This document shows positions 35,661 to 43,775 of a DNA stretch of 64,000 nucleotides, piece after piece. The stretch lies in contig NZ_FONS01000010.1 of assembly GCF_900112985.1 (NCBI RefSeq), forward strand, positions 1 to 64,000, read 5' to 3'. Source of the stretch: Pedobacter antarcticus. Its GTDB lineage: Bacteria; Bacteroidota; Bacteroidia; Sphingobacteriales; Sphingobacteriaceae. Every line of letters begins with the position of its first letter. The first letter of the stretch is position 1. The translations under genes and the position numbers were made by a program. Below the pieces are notes generated by a model, which was not told where the DNA came from, made no database searches, and worked only from the letters and a program-made list of their open reading frames with translations.

Positions 35661-35742
35661 AACAAAAAAGCCTTCCAGAACTAACTGAAAGGCTTTTTAA
35701 GGTGTGGAGAATAGCGGAGTCGAACCGCTGACCTCTTGCCTG
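35661..35742. repeat. Left 82-bp direct repeat: partial tRNA-Ala 3' half plus terminator (candidate att site)
   Basis: This segment repeats 37858-37939 in the same orientation with three mismatches in 82 bp. It contains a terminator hairpin and the tRNA-Ala 3' half from the anticodon loop to the discriminator base, but no 5' half, so it cannot make a tRNA. Two of the three mismatches compensate each other in the hairpin (GCC/GGC here, ACC/GGT in the other copy), which suggests both hairpins stay functional. Confidence 0.88.
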
Positions 35743-36106
35743 AAGGTATCATAATGCATACCACAGTCGTTCCAATCATGGTAATATCCACTTAATGGTT
35801 GGGAACAATGATCATGAAGGTATTCAATGATATCAAATAAATCATCCTCTGTATACAAATACATATGATTATGAAGAGGCTATAGGTTATCTTTTCGAAG
35901 ATCAAGAAAAATCATTGATAATATATCAGTTCCTAACGCACCTGGAACTATATCTTGATCGACGCAATAGTAACCAAAGTACTTTTGGAAGTATCCATTT
36001 GGTTGTATATTACTAAATATAGCTTCTTTAATAACTTGAGAGAGAGTTCCGGAGACTCGTCAATTTTACCTTGTCTTCTGGAGTAATATAGTTTTCTTTC
36101 TGGCAT
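35743..36106 (-). pseudogene. Decayed, truncated gene resembling the N-terminal part of an abortive-infection (AbiJ/HEPN-type) protein
   Basis: Three pieces in two frames join into one protein. A start at 36106 gives MPERKLYYSRRQGKIDESPE. A one-base loss near 36050 moves the frame to TLSQVIKEAIFSNIQ, then YFQKYFGYYCVDQDIVPG. After LRKDNL a TAG (35880-35882) replaces what is probably a Tyr codon. The same frame goes on through MYLYTEDDLFDIIEYLHDHC and HDWNDCGMHYDTF until it meets the left repeat at 35742, where it turns into tRNA-derived nonsense. The rest of the protein is missing. From memory this pattern starts long proteins found among phage-defence genes; that assignment is tentative. A continuous 119-residue frame starting at 36307 overlaps it but is not conserved-looking. 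Confidence 0.65.
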
Positions 36107-36481
36107 CTTCTGCGTGAACTTAACCCAAATAAGTCGTTTAATACCAAATATAATATTATTAACGGGGTTAAACAGTTGTCTTTCGATCCATAAAATTATT
36201 AAGAAGTAATGGAGTAAGTAGAAAAATGTATGGCATACAAGTAAGTTTATGCTGGAATTTCTATAAACATCATAAGAACGATCAGAAATCAATCCTATAC
36301 TATCCATATTTTGTATCTCCTAGAGATTCATTCATCTTTTAAACGCCTTAATAATGATATTTTATAGAGTAATGTTATTCTTGGCTTATAATATTGGCTC
36401 ATCATATGTCATTAAACTTTTTTAAATCGCAACAGTAGAATACGGAAAACTGTAATTGACTAATAACTTGAAAGTTAAACG

Positions 36482-36489
36482 TATCTTTG
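36482..36489 (+). promoter_or_regulatory. Bacteroidota -7 element for the small secreted protein
   Basis: TATCTTTG at 36482-36489 matches TAnnTTTG exactly, predicting a start near 36496 and a leader of about 14 nt. A TTG lies slightly further upstream than the usual 19-21 bp. Confidence 0.55.
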
Positions 36490-36509
36490 TTTAAATTAAA
36501 TCAAAATTT

Positions 36510-36881
36510 ATGAAAATATTTAGACTCTTACTAATTACTATTTGTGTCACCTTATTTGCTAATAATGTCAAATCTCAGGTTAACCCATCAAGTACTTATG
36601 TTTCTGGTTACACAAAATCAGACGGTTCTTATGTCAATGGTTATTACAAAACAACACCAAACAATACAAATAGGGATAATTACACCACTAAACCCAATGT
36701 TAATCCATACACAGGTTCAGTTGGATATGTTCAGCCCGATACTAAGCCACTAACAACCAGTTCATCATATTCTGCACCATCTTATTCTGCACCATCTTAT
36801 TCCGCTCCGGTTTCTACTGGGTCAAGGGGAGGCCAGTATTACATCAACAGCAACGGGAATAAAACTTACATTAAAAGGTGA
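36510..36881 (+). CDS. Small secreted protein with SYSAP repeats and a basic C-terminal motif
   Basis: The 123-residue product has a signal peptide ending near VKSQ (residue ~23). A mature region follows, YVSGYTKSDGSYVNGYYKTTP, then PNVNPYTGSVGYVQP. Three tandem copies of SYSAP come next, and the tail is RGGQYYINSNGNKTYIKR. Similar tails with GN..YIKR or YVKR recur in small exported Bacteroidota proteins related to the PBCV basic adaptor motif. It is intact, with its own promoter and terminator, and is the only undamaged gene seen in the tRNA-Ala element. Its function is unknown. Confidence 0.75.
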   Translation: MKIFRLLLITICVTLFANNVKSQVNPSSTYVSGYTKSDGSYVNGYYKTTPNNTNRDNYTTKPNVNPYTGSVGYVQPDTKPLTTSSSYSAPSYSAPSYSAPVSTGSRGGQYYINSNGNKTYIKR

Positions 36882-36903
36882 TAGCATTATCACCATCATT
36901 ATC

Positions 36904-36934
36904 AAAGCCTTTCACTCTTGGAAGGCTTTTTTAG
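36904..36934 (+). terminator. Intrinsic terminator of the small secreted protein gene
   Basis: AAAGCCTT pairs with AAGGCTTT around TCACTCTTGG and is followed by a run of T. It lies 22 bp after the stop codon. Confidence 0.85.
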
Positions 36935-37001
36935 TTTTGTCAATTCCCAATACATATACATTTGGAATGTGATTTGGCATGATCTGTTATAAGGAAATAG
37001 C

Positions 37002-37136
37002 TTACCTAACCTTCGCGAATTTGTGGTTAAAATCAACATCCATTTTATAAGCAAGATCGATGGTTTTAGCGTACTCATTAATCTTGGTTCTTGATATACC
37101 ATAACTAATCTTTAGCTATTTGTGAATCCGAAATTA
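37002..37136 (-). pseudogene. Broken fragment with a helix-turn-helix-like segment
   Basis: Two minus-strand frames join across a small indel near 37105: LISDSQIAKD, then YGISRTKINEYAKTIDLAYK and MDVDFNHKFAKVR followed by TAA at 37002-37004. SQIAKDYGISRTKINEY has the spacing of a helix-turn-helix. A different frame over the same bases is open for 66 codons from 37102 but looks random. The gene of origin is not known. Confidence 0.4.
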
Positions 37137-37169
37137 GAAAATATGAAGTGTTTAAATGGTAAGGTGATA

Positions 37170-37778
37170 TTAATCCAGTGCAGCCTTCGCTTCGGCTTCT
37201 AAAAAAATTTACTGTTGCAGCACTTTGTTCTGACTTCAGGTATCCTAATACTCGAATTGCCTTATTATAATTTTCTATTGAATAATCTTTATTGATAAAT
37301 TCATGTGTATCAAGAATTGATAGGTGAAGTTATTCCTGATACTATTTATAGTGATTATGTTTGCGAGTATACCTTCATCATTCATTGCCAATTTATCTTT
37401 CAATATTTCTGTAGCTTGTGCTATTTTTAGGTGCTTTGAAGATTTTATGTAGTATTGGCAACGACAATTGTTCTTACAAACTAGGTTTTCACTTATTCGA
37501 CAGAACTCATGTAAATGGCCTAATGAGCTCATTATAATAGCCTCAATTACTGAAACTAAATTAACTAAAGCTCCTTTTAGTAATAGTTTTTCCACTATAC
37601 CCCAAACCTGTAGTCTATTAATGAGATAGTTGTGTAGGTCACTTTGCATTAAAGAATAAGCAATACTGTCTCTTTGTTTACTATTTCCTATGAGATCGCG
37701 TAACCTATACTCATTTTCAAAGTGTAATCGCGTGTATTCACCATAATGTAATTGGTTATGGCTAAATCTTGCGCTCAT
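37170..37778 (-). pseudogene. Frameshifted gene of unknown function in the tRNA-Ala element
   Basis: The frame from ATG at 37778 runs 167 codons (to 37275). It contains two Cys pairs (CRISENLVCKNNCRCQYY) and a helical C-terminal half ending INSIRNN. At that point, near 37333, a missing base would restore LHLSILDTHEFINKDYSIEN and YNKAIRVLGYLKSEQSAATV. The motif RNNLHLS fits better than the continuing frame, because similar 'RN.HL' endings are common in small helical proteins. A run of seven A (37201-37207) then needs one base fewer to give LEAEAKAALD and stop at 37170-37172. The continuous 167-residue version may still be made, but the natural product is probably about 200 residues. Confidence 0.5.
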
Positions 37779-37901
37779 TTTTCACATAAATCTCACATAA
37801 AATGTGTGAAATTAGTGTGAGAACATGTGGTAAAAAAGTCTGAAAGTGCTGCTAAGAAACAAAAAAACCCTCCAGAACTAACTGAAAGGTTTTTTAAGGT
37901 G

Positions 37902-37975
<74 letters not shown>

Positions 37976-38059
37976 TCGTGGCTTATGGATGGCAAAAATA
38001 GCAATTAGTTTGAGGAATGCAAATAAATATTAACAGACCTCAGTATCCTTCTAAGCGTA

Positions 38060-38398
38060 TTACAGGTCCGTTCTGTCACCATGGGATTTCGGCTCAGAAA
38101 TAACCAGGAACTCTAATTCATTAACACCATGATTAGCAATGGAATGTACTGTTCCTTTTGGAATATGCATACTTTCTCCCGAATTTACGGTGAGTAACTC
38201 ATCTTTAATTTTAAAGATTGCAGTTCCTGATAAAATAAAAAATAATTGCTGTGCTTGTGTATGAATATGGATCCGCTCTGCCGTACCAGGGGGCATCTTC
38301 TCCTGAATAACACTTAAGCTATCTGTTTTTAACAGGAGCCAGCCATCACAATTTTCACCCCATTTATAGTGTTCCGAATTTTGAATTGATTTGATCAT
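38060..38398 (-). CDS. Small cupin-domain protein
   Basis: This 112-residue single-domain cupin carries the metal-site motifs HIHTQAQQLFFILSG (first cupin box; H-x-H and E replaced by Q) and the second box with HIPKGTVHSI. It is cytoplasmic. Such proteins bind small ligands or act as isomerases or dioxygenases; nothing here specifies the substrate. It is transcribed alone, divergent from the ABM gene. Confidence 0.85.
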   Translation of the reverse strand: MIKSIQNSEHYKWGENCDGWLLLKTDSLSVIQEKMPPGTAERIHIHTQAQQLFFILSGTAIFKIKDELLTVNSGESMHIPKGTVHSIANHGVNELEFLVISEPKSHGDRTDL

Positions 38399-38481
38399 AC
38401 TACTGAATAATTAATTATCTGCTAATTTCCCACCTATAACAACATTTCTCCTATCTTGCTTCATAACCCAATTTACCCAAA

Positions 38482-38787
38482 ATGATTTTAGAAGTAGCAA
38501 TTCTTTATGTAAAGAACGGTCAGAAAGAACTATTTGAAGCTGATTTTAAAACTGCCGGTCAATATATTAGTTCCATCTCCGGCTATATCCGCCACAGTTT
38601 GCAGCGGTGCATCGAGCAGGATAATAAATACGTTTTACTCGTCGAGTGGGAGAATCTGGAAGACCATACCGTTGGGTTCAGGGAATCCGAAGCCTACAAA
38701 TCCTGGAAAGCGCTGCTGCATCATTACTACGACCCCTTTCCTGTGGTCGAACATTTTGAAACTGTAATCGACGGCCGGTTTACCTAA
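38482..38787 (+). CDS. Antibiotic biosynthesis monooxygenase (ABM)-domain protein
   Basis: The 101-residue ferredoxin-like protein has the pattern ILEVAILYVKNGQKELFEADF, then SISGYIRHSLQRC, YVLLVEWENLEDHTVGFRES and a C-terminal YYDPFPVVEHFE. ABM proteins are small dimeric monooxygenases or haem/quinone-handling enzymes; the substrate cannot be told. Its stop overlaps the stop of the convergent M1 peptidase gene by 8 bp. Confidence 0.88.
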   Translation: MILEVAILYVKNGQKELFEADFKTAGQYISSISGYIRHSLQRCIEQDNKYVLLVEWENLEDHTVGFRESEAYKSWKALLHHYYDPFPVVEHFETVIDGRFT

Positions 38788-40438
38788 CTTCAACTTTCAC
38801 AAGGAAATTAGCTGTATCAATTTCTACATTATCTTTGGTAGCGCCTGAGATACCCAGGGGTTTGAATTTTGAGGAAGGATAAATCCATTGATATTCCGCA
38901 TCCTTGAATTTCAGACGTATTGGCATGTTGAAATCTTTCACATCAGCTATCCAACGACAGTTCAGCTCACCTTTAACTGTAGAAAGCTCCAGTTTCGGGA
39001 TATCTTTAAAGCGTAGGTACTGGTCAAAGATCGTATTTAGCTTTTCGCCGGACTGCAAAGAAATATAATTTACAATATCAGCATAGGTCACCGTTCGGTG
39101 CCGGAATTGTGCATTTAGTCCGCGTAAGATCTTGCGCCACTTCACATCATCATTGATAATTATTCTCACCATATTTAACAGTACAGACCCCTTGCCATAC
39201 ATTTCTCCCGATCCCATTTTATTCATATGATATGGAGCTACGATTGCAGACTCATTTTTGATATGCGCTCTGTTCTGTGCAACATAATCCTGCCCTGCCT
39301 GCTTACCATACAGATATTCGATAAATAAAGATTCTGCATAGGTCCCGAAAGACTCGTGGATCCAGAGGTCGGCAAGGTCCTTGGCCGTGATATTGTTGCC
39401 AAACCACTCATGTGCACTCTCATGCACAATGATAAAGTCCCAGACTTCTTTCCCGCCGACAGCATGCATTTCATTTGGTGGAAATCCTTTCAAGAATCCG
39501 CCATAACCAATAGCACCCTGATGTTCCATTGCCGGGTACGGCACATCAACCAGTTTATAACCGTCCTTATAAAAAGGATAGCGACCAAACCAATATTCAA
39601 AAGCGGCCAGCATTTGTGGAACGCTCTTTTTAAACTGGGGAACAGCCTTTTCTTTATTTTCGGGGAGCACCCAGTAATCGAGATTTAAAAGGCCGCTTTC
39701 GCCTTTATAGGTATCACTGAAATGTGTGTAATCGCCGATATTGGCCGCCACATTATAATTATTAATTGGATTAGCTACGTACCAGTCGAAACGTGTATAT
39801 CCGTTTTTTAAATCTGTTATTTGCTGAAGCCGGCCGTTCGACACATTTTTTAGCCCGGTCGGAACGCTGATACTAATCAGCATACTATCTACCTCATCGG
39901 ATAAGTGATCTTTATTTGGCCACCAGATACTTGCGCCGGTACCCTCACATGCCGTCGCCACAAATGGTTTACCCGCAGCATCAGTAGAAAATACTACACC
40001 CCCATCGCGCGGAGCACGTTTTGTTACAGTAGGATGCCCCGAGTAAAAAACAGTAAACTCATCGCTGCTACCTTTCTTAATATTTTCCGGGAATGATACA
40101 AATACCGCATTGGCTTCCCGTTTAAAAGGAAGTTTGCCCGATCTGTAAACGACGCTGTCAACATGCAGATTTTCAAAAAGATCAAATTGTAAACGGTTGA
40201 AATCCGATACTGCAGCAAACTTAAAACGGTTACTTCCGCTTATAAAACGGTCTGCAAGATCAAACTTCACATCAAGGTGATAGAATTTAACATCGTAACA
40301 AGTACGCAAAGGTGTTAATGTTCCCCGAAGCGTATCCGCTCTGGTAAACCTGGTGGTTTCTGTTACGTCTTGCGCGCTGGACACAAGAGAACAAACACAG
40401 CAAAATGTAACTAAAGGAAGCAGGAAATATAATTTCAT
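38780..40438 (-). CDS. M1-family zinc aminopeptidase, exported
   Basis: Residues are numbered from the ATG at 40438, chosen because it begins the signal peptide MKLYFLLPLVTFCCVCSLVS directly; the frame is open to 40504. The 552-residue enzyme has the M1 N-terminal beta domain and exopeptidase-type PYPAMEHQGAIGYGG (near 300). The zinc motif HESAH (339-343) is followed by the third ligand E362 in WIHESFGTYAE. It should remove N-terminal residues from peptides in the periplasm or at the surface. The ERAP-like C-terminal helical domain is mostly absent, as is common in Bacteroidota homologues. Its 3' end overlaps that of the convergent ABM gene by 8 bp. Confidence 0.92.
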   Translation of the reverse strand: MKLYFLLPLVTFCCVCSLVSSAQDVTETTRFTRADTLRGTLTPLRTCYDVKFYHLDVKFDLADRFISGSNRFKFAAVSDFNRLQFDLFENLHVDSVVYRSGKLPFKREANAVFVSFPENIKKGSSDEFTVFYSGHPTVTKRAPRDGGVVFSTDAAGKPFVATACEGTGASIWWPNKDHLSDEVDSMLISISVPTGLKNVSNGRLQQITDLKNGYTRFDWYVANPINNYNVAANIGDYTHFSDTYKGESGLLNLDYWVLPENKEKAVPQFKKSVPQMLAAFEYWFGRYPFYKDGYKLVDVPYPAMEHQGAIGYGGFLKGFPPNEMHAVGGKEVWDFIIVHESAHEWFGNNITAKDLADLWIHESFGTYAESLFIEYLYGKQAGQDYVAQNRAHIKNESAIVAPYHMNKMGSGEMYGKGSVLLNMVRIIINDDVKWRKILRGLNAQFRHRTVTYADIVNYISLQSGEKLNTIFDQYLRFKDIPKLELSTVKGELNCRWIADVKDFNMPIRLKFKDAEYQWIYPSSKFKPLGISGATKDNVEIDTANFLVKVEVR

Positions 40439-40649
40439 GAAGGAATTTAAGTTCATATAATTTAGCTGTAATATATGATTAATGCAGACCTGAAAATTAT
40501 ACAAGTTGCAACGTGAATAAAAAATTCCTATTAATCCTCATTCTTCCCAAACTATTCTAACCTGTTCTGGGTTACAACATATATCTGTAAACATTAGCCT
40601 ATATTATTAATGATTTTTTGATAAACCAGCTGTAATTCAACACCGTGAA

Positions 40650-42266
40650 ATGGAAGAAAAAAAATACGTGACGAAAGAAAAGATGAATTATACGCCGGAA
40701 GTTAAATGCGGTGCATATATCCGAACGAATAACTGGAGTGAACACCCGCTCGGCCATTTCAACAAATGGCCGGAAAGTTTGACAACGACAATAAGTTTGT
40801 TGCTAAACAACACCCTCCCGACCCTGTTATTATGGGGATCTGAGCGATACATCTTTTATAACGAAGCTTTCAGACCCAGCCTTGGTTTCGCCGGTAATCA
40901 TCCAATCGCCATCGGCCAGCCTGCAGATTCTTTCTGGCTTGCCACCTGGCCTTCTTCACAGCTGCTTTTACCAGACGCACAAACAGGTATTGCGGCAGCA
41001 AACATACAGGATCACCCGCTGCCCTTATATAGAAATAACCATTTTGAGGATGCCTTCTGGACGTTTAATTCTTCTGTACTAACTGATCTGCTGGGAAATC
41101 AGCGGGGCGTATTCATTACTTGTTTTGAGACTACGGAAAAGGTGCTTGCCTTGCAGAAACTTCAGGGTGATCAGAATACGATCTCACAAACCAGAACCTC
41201 CGATATTCTGAATACAGAAGAAAGACTGCGATTGGCAACTGAAGCGACTGGCATCGGCAGCTGGGATATCGATCTGATCAGCAAAGCCATTATTTACACG
41301 CCAACACTAATGGAGATCTGCGGTTTTCCGCGCAATGCAATAATCGACCTTTCGGAACTTATAGCCATGATTCATCCCGATGACCAGAAAGCATTAGAAG
41401 AAGCTTATGATCATGCGTTAATTTCTGGAAATTTCCATGCAGAAGTAAGGATCTGCAGGGAAGACCAGTCCGAACACTGGATTAATACCAACGGACGTTT
41501 AATACGGGATGAGAATGACAAACCTGTACGTATCCTTGGCACCTGCATTGATATTACAGACCGCAAAATGGAACAGCTTCAAAAGAATGATTTTATTGCG
41601 CTGGCCAGTCATGAGTTAAAAACGCCGCTTACTTCTGTTAAAGCTTATATTCAACTGCTGAAATCCGGTAGAAGCGGCAATGATATGAACACAGTGAAAG
41701 ATCTGGCGTCAAGAGCAGAGCATCAGGTAAATAAAATGACCAGGTTGATTTACAGTTTCATGGATATTTCCAGAATTGAATCCGGCCATCTCGATCTCAA
41801 TATGAATCCTTTTATGATCGACGATCTGATTCGCGAACTAACCGCAGATTTTCAATTACATACTTCAAGTCATCATATTACCTTTAACGCCGGCATTTCT
41901 GCGCCAATTTTCGGCGACAAAGTGAGAATGGGGCAGGTTGTCGAAAATTTAATCAGTAATGCTATTAAATATTCACCGCTCACCAAAAATATTGAAGTTT
42001 CTTCCTGGATCAGTGGTGATGAAGCCATCGTCGCAGTAAAAGATAATGGTATAGGTATTGATCCAAAAAATCAGAAAAGCATCTTTGAAAGATTCTACCG
42101 GGCAGCAGATGAAAAAGCGATTAATGCTTCTGGATTTGGCATTGGTCTATACATCTGCGCCGGCATTATGAAAAGTCACAATGGTGGCATCTGGGTTAAT
42201 AGCGAGCAAGGTAAAGGCTCTACTTTTTATATCAGCCTTCCCGTATATCAGGAAAACAAGGACTAA
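40650..42266 (+). CDS. PAS-domain sensor histidine kinase
   Basis: This 538-residue cytoplasmic kinase has no transmembrane segment. Residues ~25-165 form an N-terminal PAS-like domain with the WSEHPLG motif and YIFYNEAFRPSLG. A second PAS (PAS_3 type, ~190-305) contains GIGSWDID and VRILGTCIDITDRK. The dimerisation domain carries H321 in ASHELKTPL, and the ATPase domain has NLISNAIKYSP, DNGIGI and SGFGIGLYI. It lies 91 bp upstream of a stand-alone receiver, its likely partner. No DNA-binding output is present, so the pathway's end point is unknown. Confidence 0.93.
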   Translation: MEEKKYVTKEKMNYTPEVKCGAYIRTNNWSEHPLGHFNKWPESLTTTISLLLNNTLPTLLLWGSERYIFYNEAFRPSLGFAGNHPIAIGQPADSFWLATWPSSQLLLPDAQTGIAAANIQDHPLPLYRNNHFEDAFWTFNSSVLTDLLGNQRGVFITCFETTEKVLALQKLQGDQNTISQTRTSDILNTEERLRLATEATGIGSWDIDLISKAIIYTPTLMEICGFPRNAIIDLSELIAMIHPDDQKALEEAYDHALISGNFHAEVRICREDQSEHWINTNGRLIRDENDKPVRILGTCIDITDRKMEQLQKNDFIALASHELKTPLTSVKAYIQLLKSGRSGNDMNTVKDLASRAEHQVNKMTRLIYSFMDISRIESGHLDLNMNPFMIDDLIRELTADFQLHTSSHHITFNAGISAPIFGDKVRMGQVVENLISNAIKYSPLTKNIEVSSWISGDEAIVAVKDNGIGIDPKNQKSIFERFYRAADEKAINASGFGIGLYICAGIMKSHNGGIWVNSEQGKGSTFYISLPVYQENKD

Positions 42267-42357
42267 ATCTTTGTTAATCAAATTTCCTACCTGTATTTAA
42301 CAAAAGCCTAACACAAAATACACTTTCAGGTGTTTAGGGTAAAGAAACAACTAATCC

Positions 42358-42717
42358 ATGCAAAAACTCATACAGATCATAGAGGACGACGAAGATATTA
42401 GAGACGTGATAGAATTTATCCTCCAGGAATCGGAATATGAAGTTAATGTAGCTTCAAATGCAAAGGAGTTTAAGATTAACCTGTTTAATTCCCTCCCTGA
42501 TCTTATTGTAATGGATGTCAGATTACCAGATGGCAACGGCTTGCAATTATGCAGACAGCTTAAACAAAGTATCGAAACCCGCCATATTCCTGTAATTATC
42601 ATTTCGGCCCATGCCACTGCTGAAGAAGCAAGTAAACAGGCATTTGCAGATGATTTTATCGGCAAACCATTTGATCTGGAAGAATTGATCAAACGGATCG
42701 AATATCATCTTGCCTAA
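42358..42717 (+). CDS. Single-domain response regulator (receiver only)
   Basis: The 119-residue CheY-like receiver has the acidic pocket EDDED (9-13), phospho-acceptor D53 in IVMDVRLPDG, and K in GKPFDLEEL. It has no output domain. It follows the PAS kinase gene on the same strand and is the likely phosphate acceptor. A second, very similar receiver lies at 45171-45554 on the far side of the RuMP genes. Confidence 0.93.
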   Translation: MQKLIQIIEDDEDIRDVIEFILQESEYEVNVASNAKEFKINLFNSLPDLIVMDVRLPDGNGLQLCRQLKQSIETRHIPVIIISAHATAEEASKQAFADDFIGKPFDLEELIKRIEYHLA

Positions 42718-42721
42718 CCGT

Positions 42722-43567
42722 CTAAACTTGTTCTGGAGCGGGTAATGACTGCTTTTTAAAGTCTTCCGGAGAAAAGCCTGTTTGTTTTTTAAAAAAACGG
42801 CTAAAATAAGGGCGGTCACTAAACCCCAGCAGATAAGCGATTTCCTTTAGACTATGTTCACTATGGATAATCTTTCTTTTTGCTTCCAGGATAATACGGT
42901 CATGAATTAACTGCATGGCAGTTTTGTCAAGCTTCTCTTTTAAAATCTGATTGAGCCTTTTCGTGCTAATTCCAATCCGATCTGCATAAAACTCAGCATT
43001 TCTTTCCTGCTCATAATTCTCTTCCAGCAAGAGCATAAATTGATAAACCCTTTTCTGATTCAAGTTTTGAGCAGTGAAAACATGTTCTTTTACCCTGATC
43101 AGTTTAAGTAGAAATACGCGTAGCAAGGCTTTGACAATCTGGTCGGCAGCAGGTTTACTTTCGTACTCCGCAGCCAGTAAATCATACACAGGTCGTAATT
43201 CAGCTACATTATCCGGCGCGAGCGGAAGAAAAGAAAATTCTCCCTGTATATTGAAAATCTTAAAAAGATCCAGGTAAAACTCCTTATCCTCATCATCGAT
43301 AAAATCACGTTTAAAGGAAAGCAAGATTCCATTTTTACCTGCTTTTTTTAGCTGATGAACACGATATGGCGGTATCAGATAAATCCAATCACCGAGCTCG
43401 GCTGGTTCTCCTTCTAAAACAGTATGCAGCGGATACTCCTGCTGCAGCCATACAATTTCAAAAAAATCCTTTCTCCAGGGATCATTCAGATATGCCGGCG
43501 GGCAATTCTCCAGATTCCTGATATAGATCAGTGATTTTTCTAATCCTAAGCCATTAATTTTCTCCAT
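42722..43567 (-). CDS. AraC-family transcriptional regulator
   Basis: The 281-residue protein has an N-terminal cupin-like sensing domain (~20-150; EGEPAELGDWIYLIPPYRVHQL). A C-terminal AraC double helix-turn-helix follows (~170-275), with AEFYADRIGISTKRLNQILKE and LKEIAYLLGFSDRPYFSRFFKKQTGFSPEDF. It is divergent from phi-hps. That promoter carries 21-bp-spaced direct repeats of the kind AraC proteins bind, so this is probably the activator of the formaldehyde-fixing genes. The inducer is not evident. Confidence 0.9.
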   Translation of the reverse strand: MEKINGLGLEKSLIYIRNLENCPPAYLNDPWRKDFFEIVWLQQEYPLHTVLEGEPAELGDWIYLIPPYRVHQLKKAGKNGILLSFKRDFIDDEDKEFYLDLFKIFNIQGEFSFLPLAPDNVAELRPVYDLLAAEYESKPAADQIVKALLRVFLLKLIRVKEHVFTAQNLNQKRVYQFMLLLEENYEQERNAEFYADRIGISTKRLNQILKEKLDKTAMQLIHDRIILEAKRKIIHSEHSLKEIAYLLGFSDRPYFSRFFKKQTGFSPEDFKKQSLPAPEQV

Positions 43568-43659
43568 AGATTCTTAGATCAAAGATAAAGATACCAAACT
43601 GCAGCAGTAGGACAATCAGGAAATAAGCGTGTACTAATAGCTAATTGATCTTTTTTTAT

Positions 43660-43755
43660 GTCATTTCCATGATTTTAATTCGTCATTATTTCCAATTAGT
43701 CCAACACAATGGGCATATAGTCTAACACCTTCATCTGCTGTCCACCCTATCTTTG
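43660..43755 (+). promoter_or_regulatory. phi-hps promoter with AraC-type direct repeats
   Basis: TATCTTTG at 43748-43755 is a perfect -7 element (TAnnTTTG), but no TTG occurs at the right distance upstream. In its place is a pair of direct repeats, TAGTCCAACAC (43697-43707) and TAGTCTAACAC (43718-43728), exactly 21 bp apart; the second ends 19 bp before the -7 element. A second pair, GTCATT at 43660 and 43682, is 22 bp apart. This is the geometry of AraC half-sites at an activator-dependent promoter. Confidence 0.65.
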
Positions 43756-43775
43756 ACGCAGTTGAATTACAATAT

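Larger units (their letters stand above)
35743..37857. mobile_element. Remnant of an element integrated at tRNA-Ala(GGC)
   Basis: About 2.1 kb of noticeably AT-rich DNA lies between the two 82-bp repeats. The intact tRNA is at the right edge and a displaced tRNA 3' half is at the left, the classic outcome of tyrosine-recombinase integration into a tRNA gene. Inside are a truncated, frameshifted and nonsense-mutated gene, a small secreted protein with its own promoter and terminator, and two more broken reading frames. No integrase, transposase or replication gene is visible. Inference: a decayed integrative element, or the stub left after most of an island was deleted. Confidence 0.75.

Noticed and set aside
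35661..35742. A second tRNA-Ala gene
   Set aside because: Only the 3' half is present; the D arm and 5' acceptor strand are missing, so it is a duplicated fragment.
35948..36307. A 119-residue minus-strand gene
   Set aside because: The first two thirds look random and the last third overlaps a better, frameshifted reading of a conserved-looking protein starting at 36106.
36308..36480. CRISPR, integrase or small RNA in the tRNA-Ala element
   Set aside because: No regular repeats, recombinase motifs or stable structured RNA were seen; only AT-rich sequence before a promoter.
36902..37102. A 66-residue minus-strand gene next to the terminator of the small secreted protein
   Set aside because: It overlaps the terminator hairpin, and another frame over the same bases gives a more natural peptide.
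40439..40504. N-terminal extension of the M1 peptidase
   Set aside because: The added residues precede a normal signal peptide and would bury it; the start at 40438 is better.
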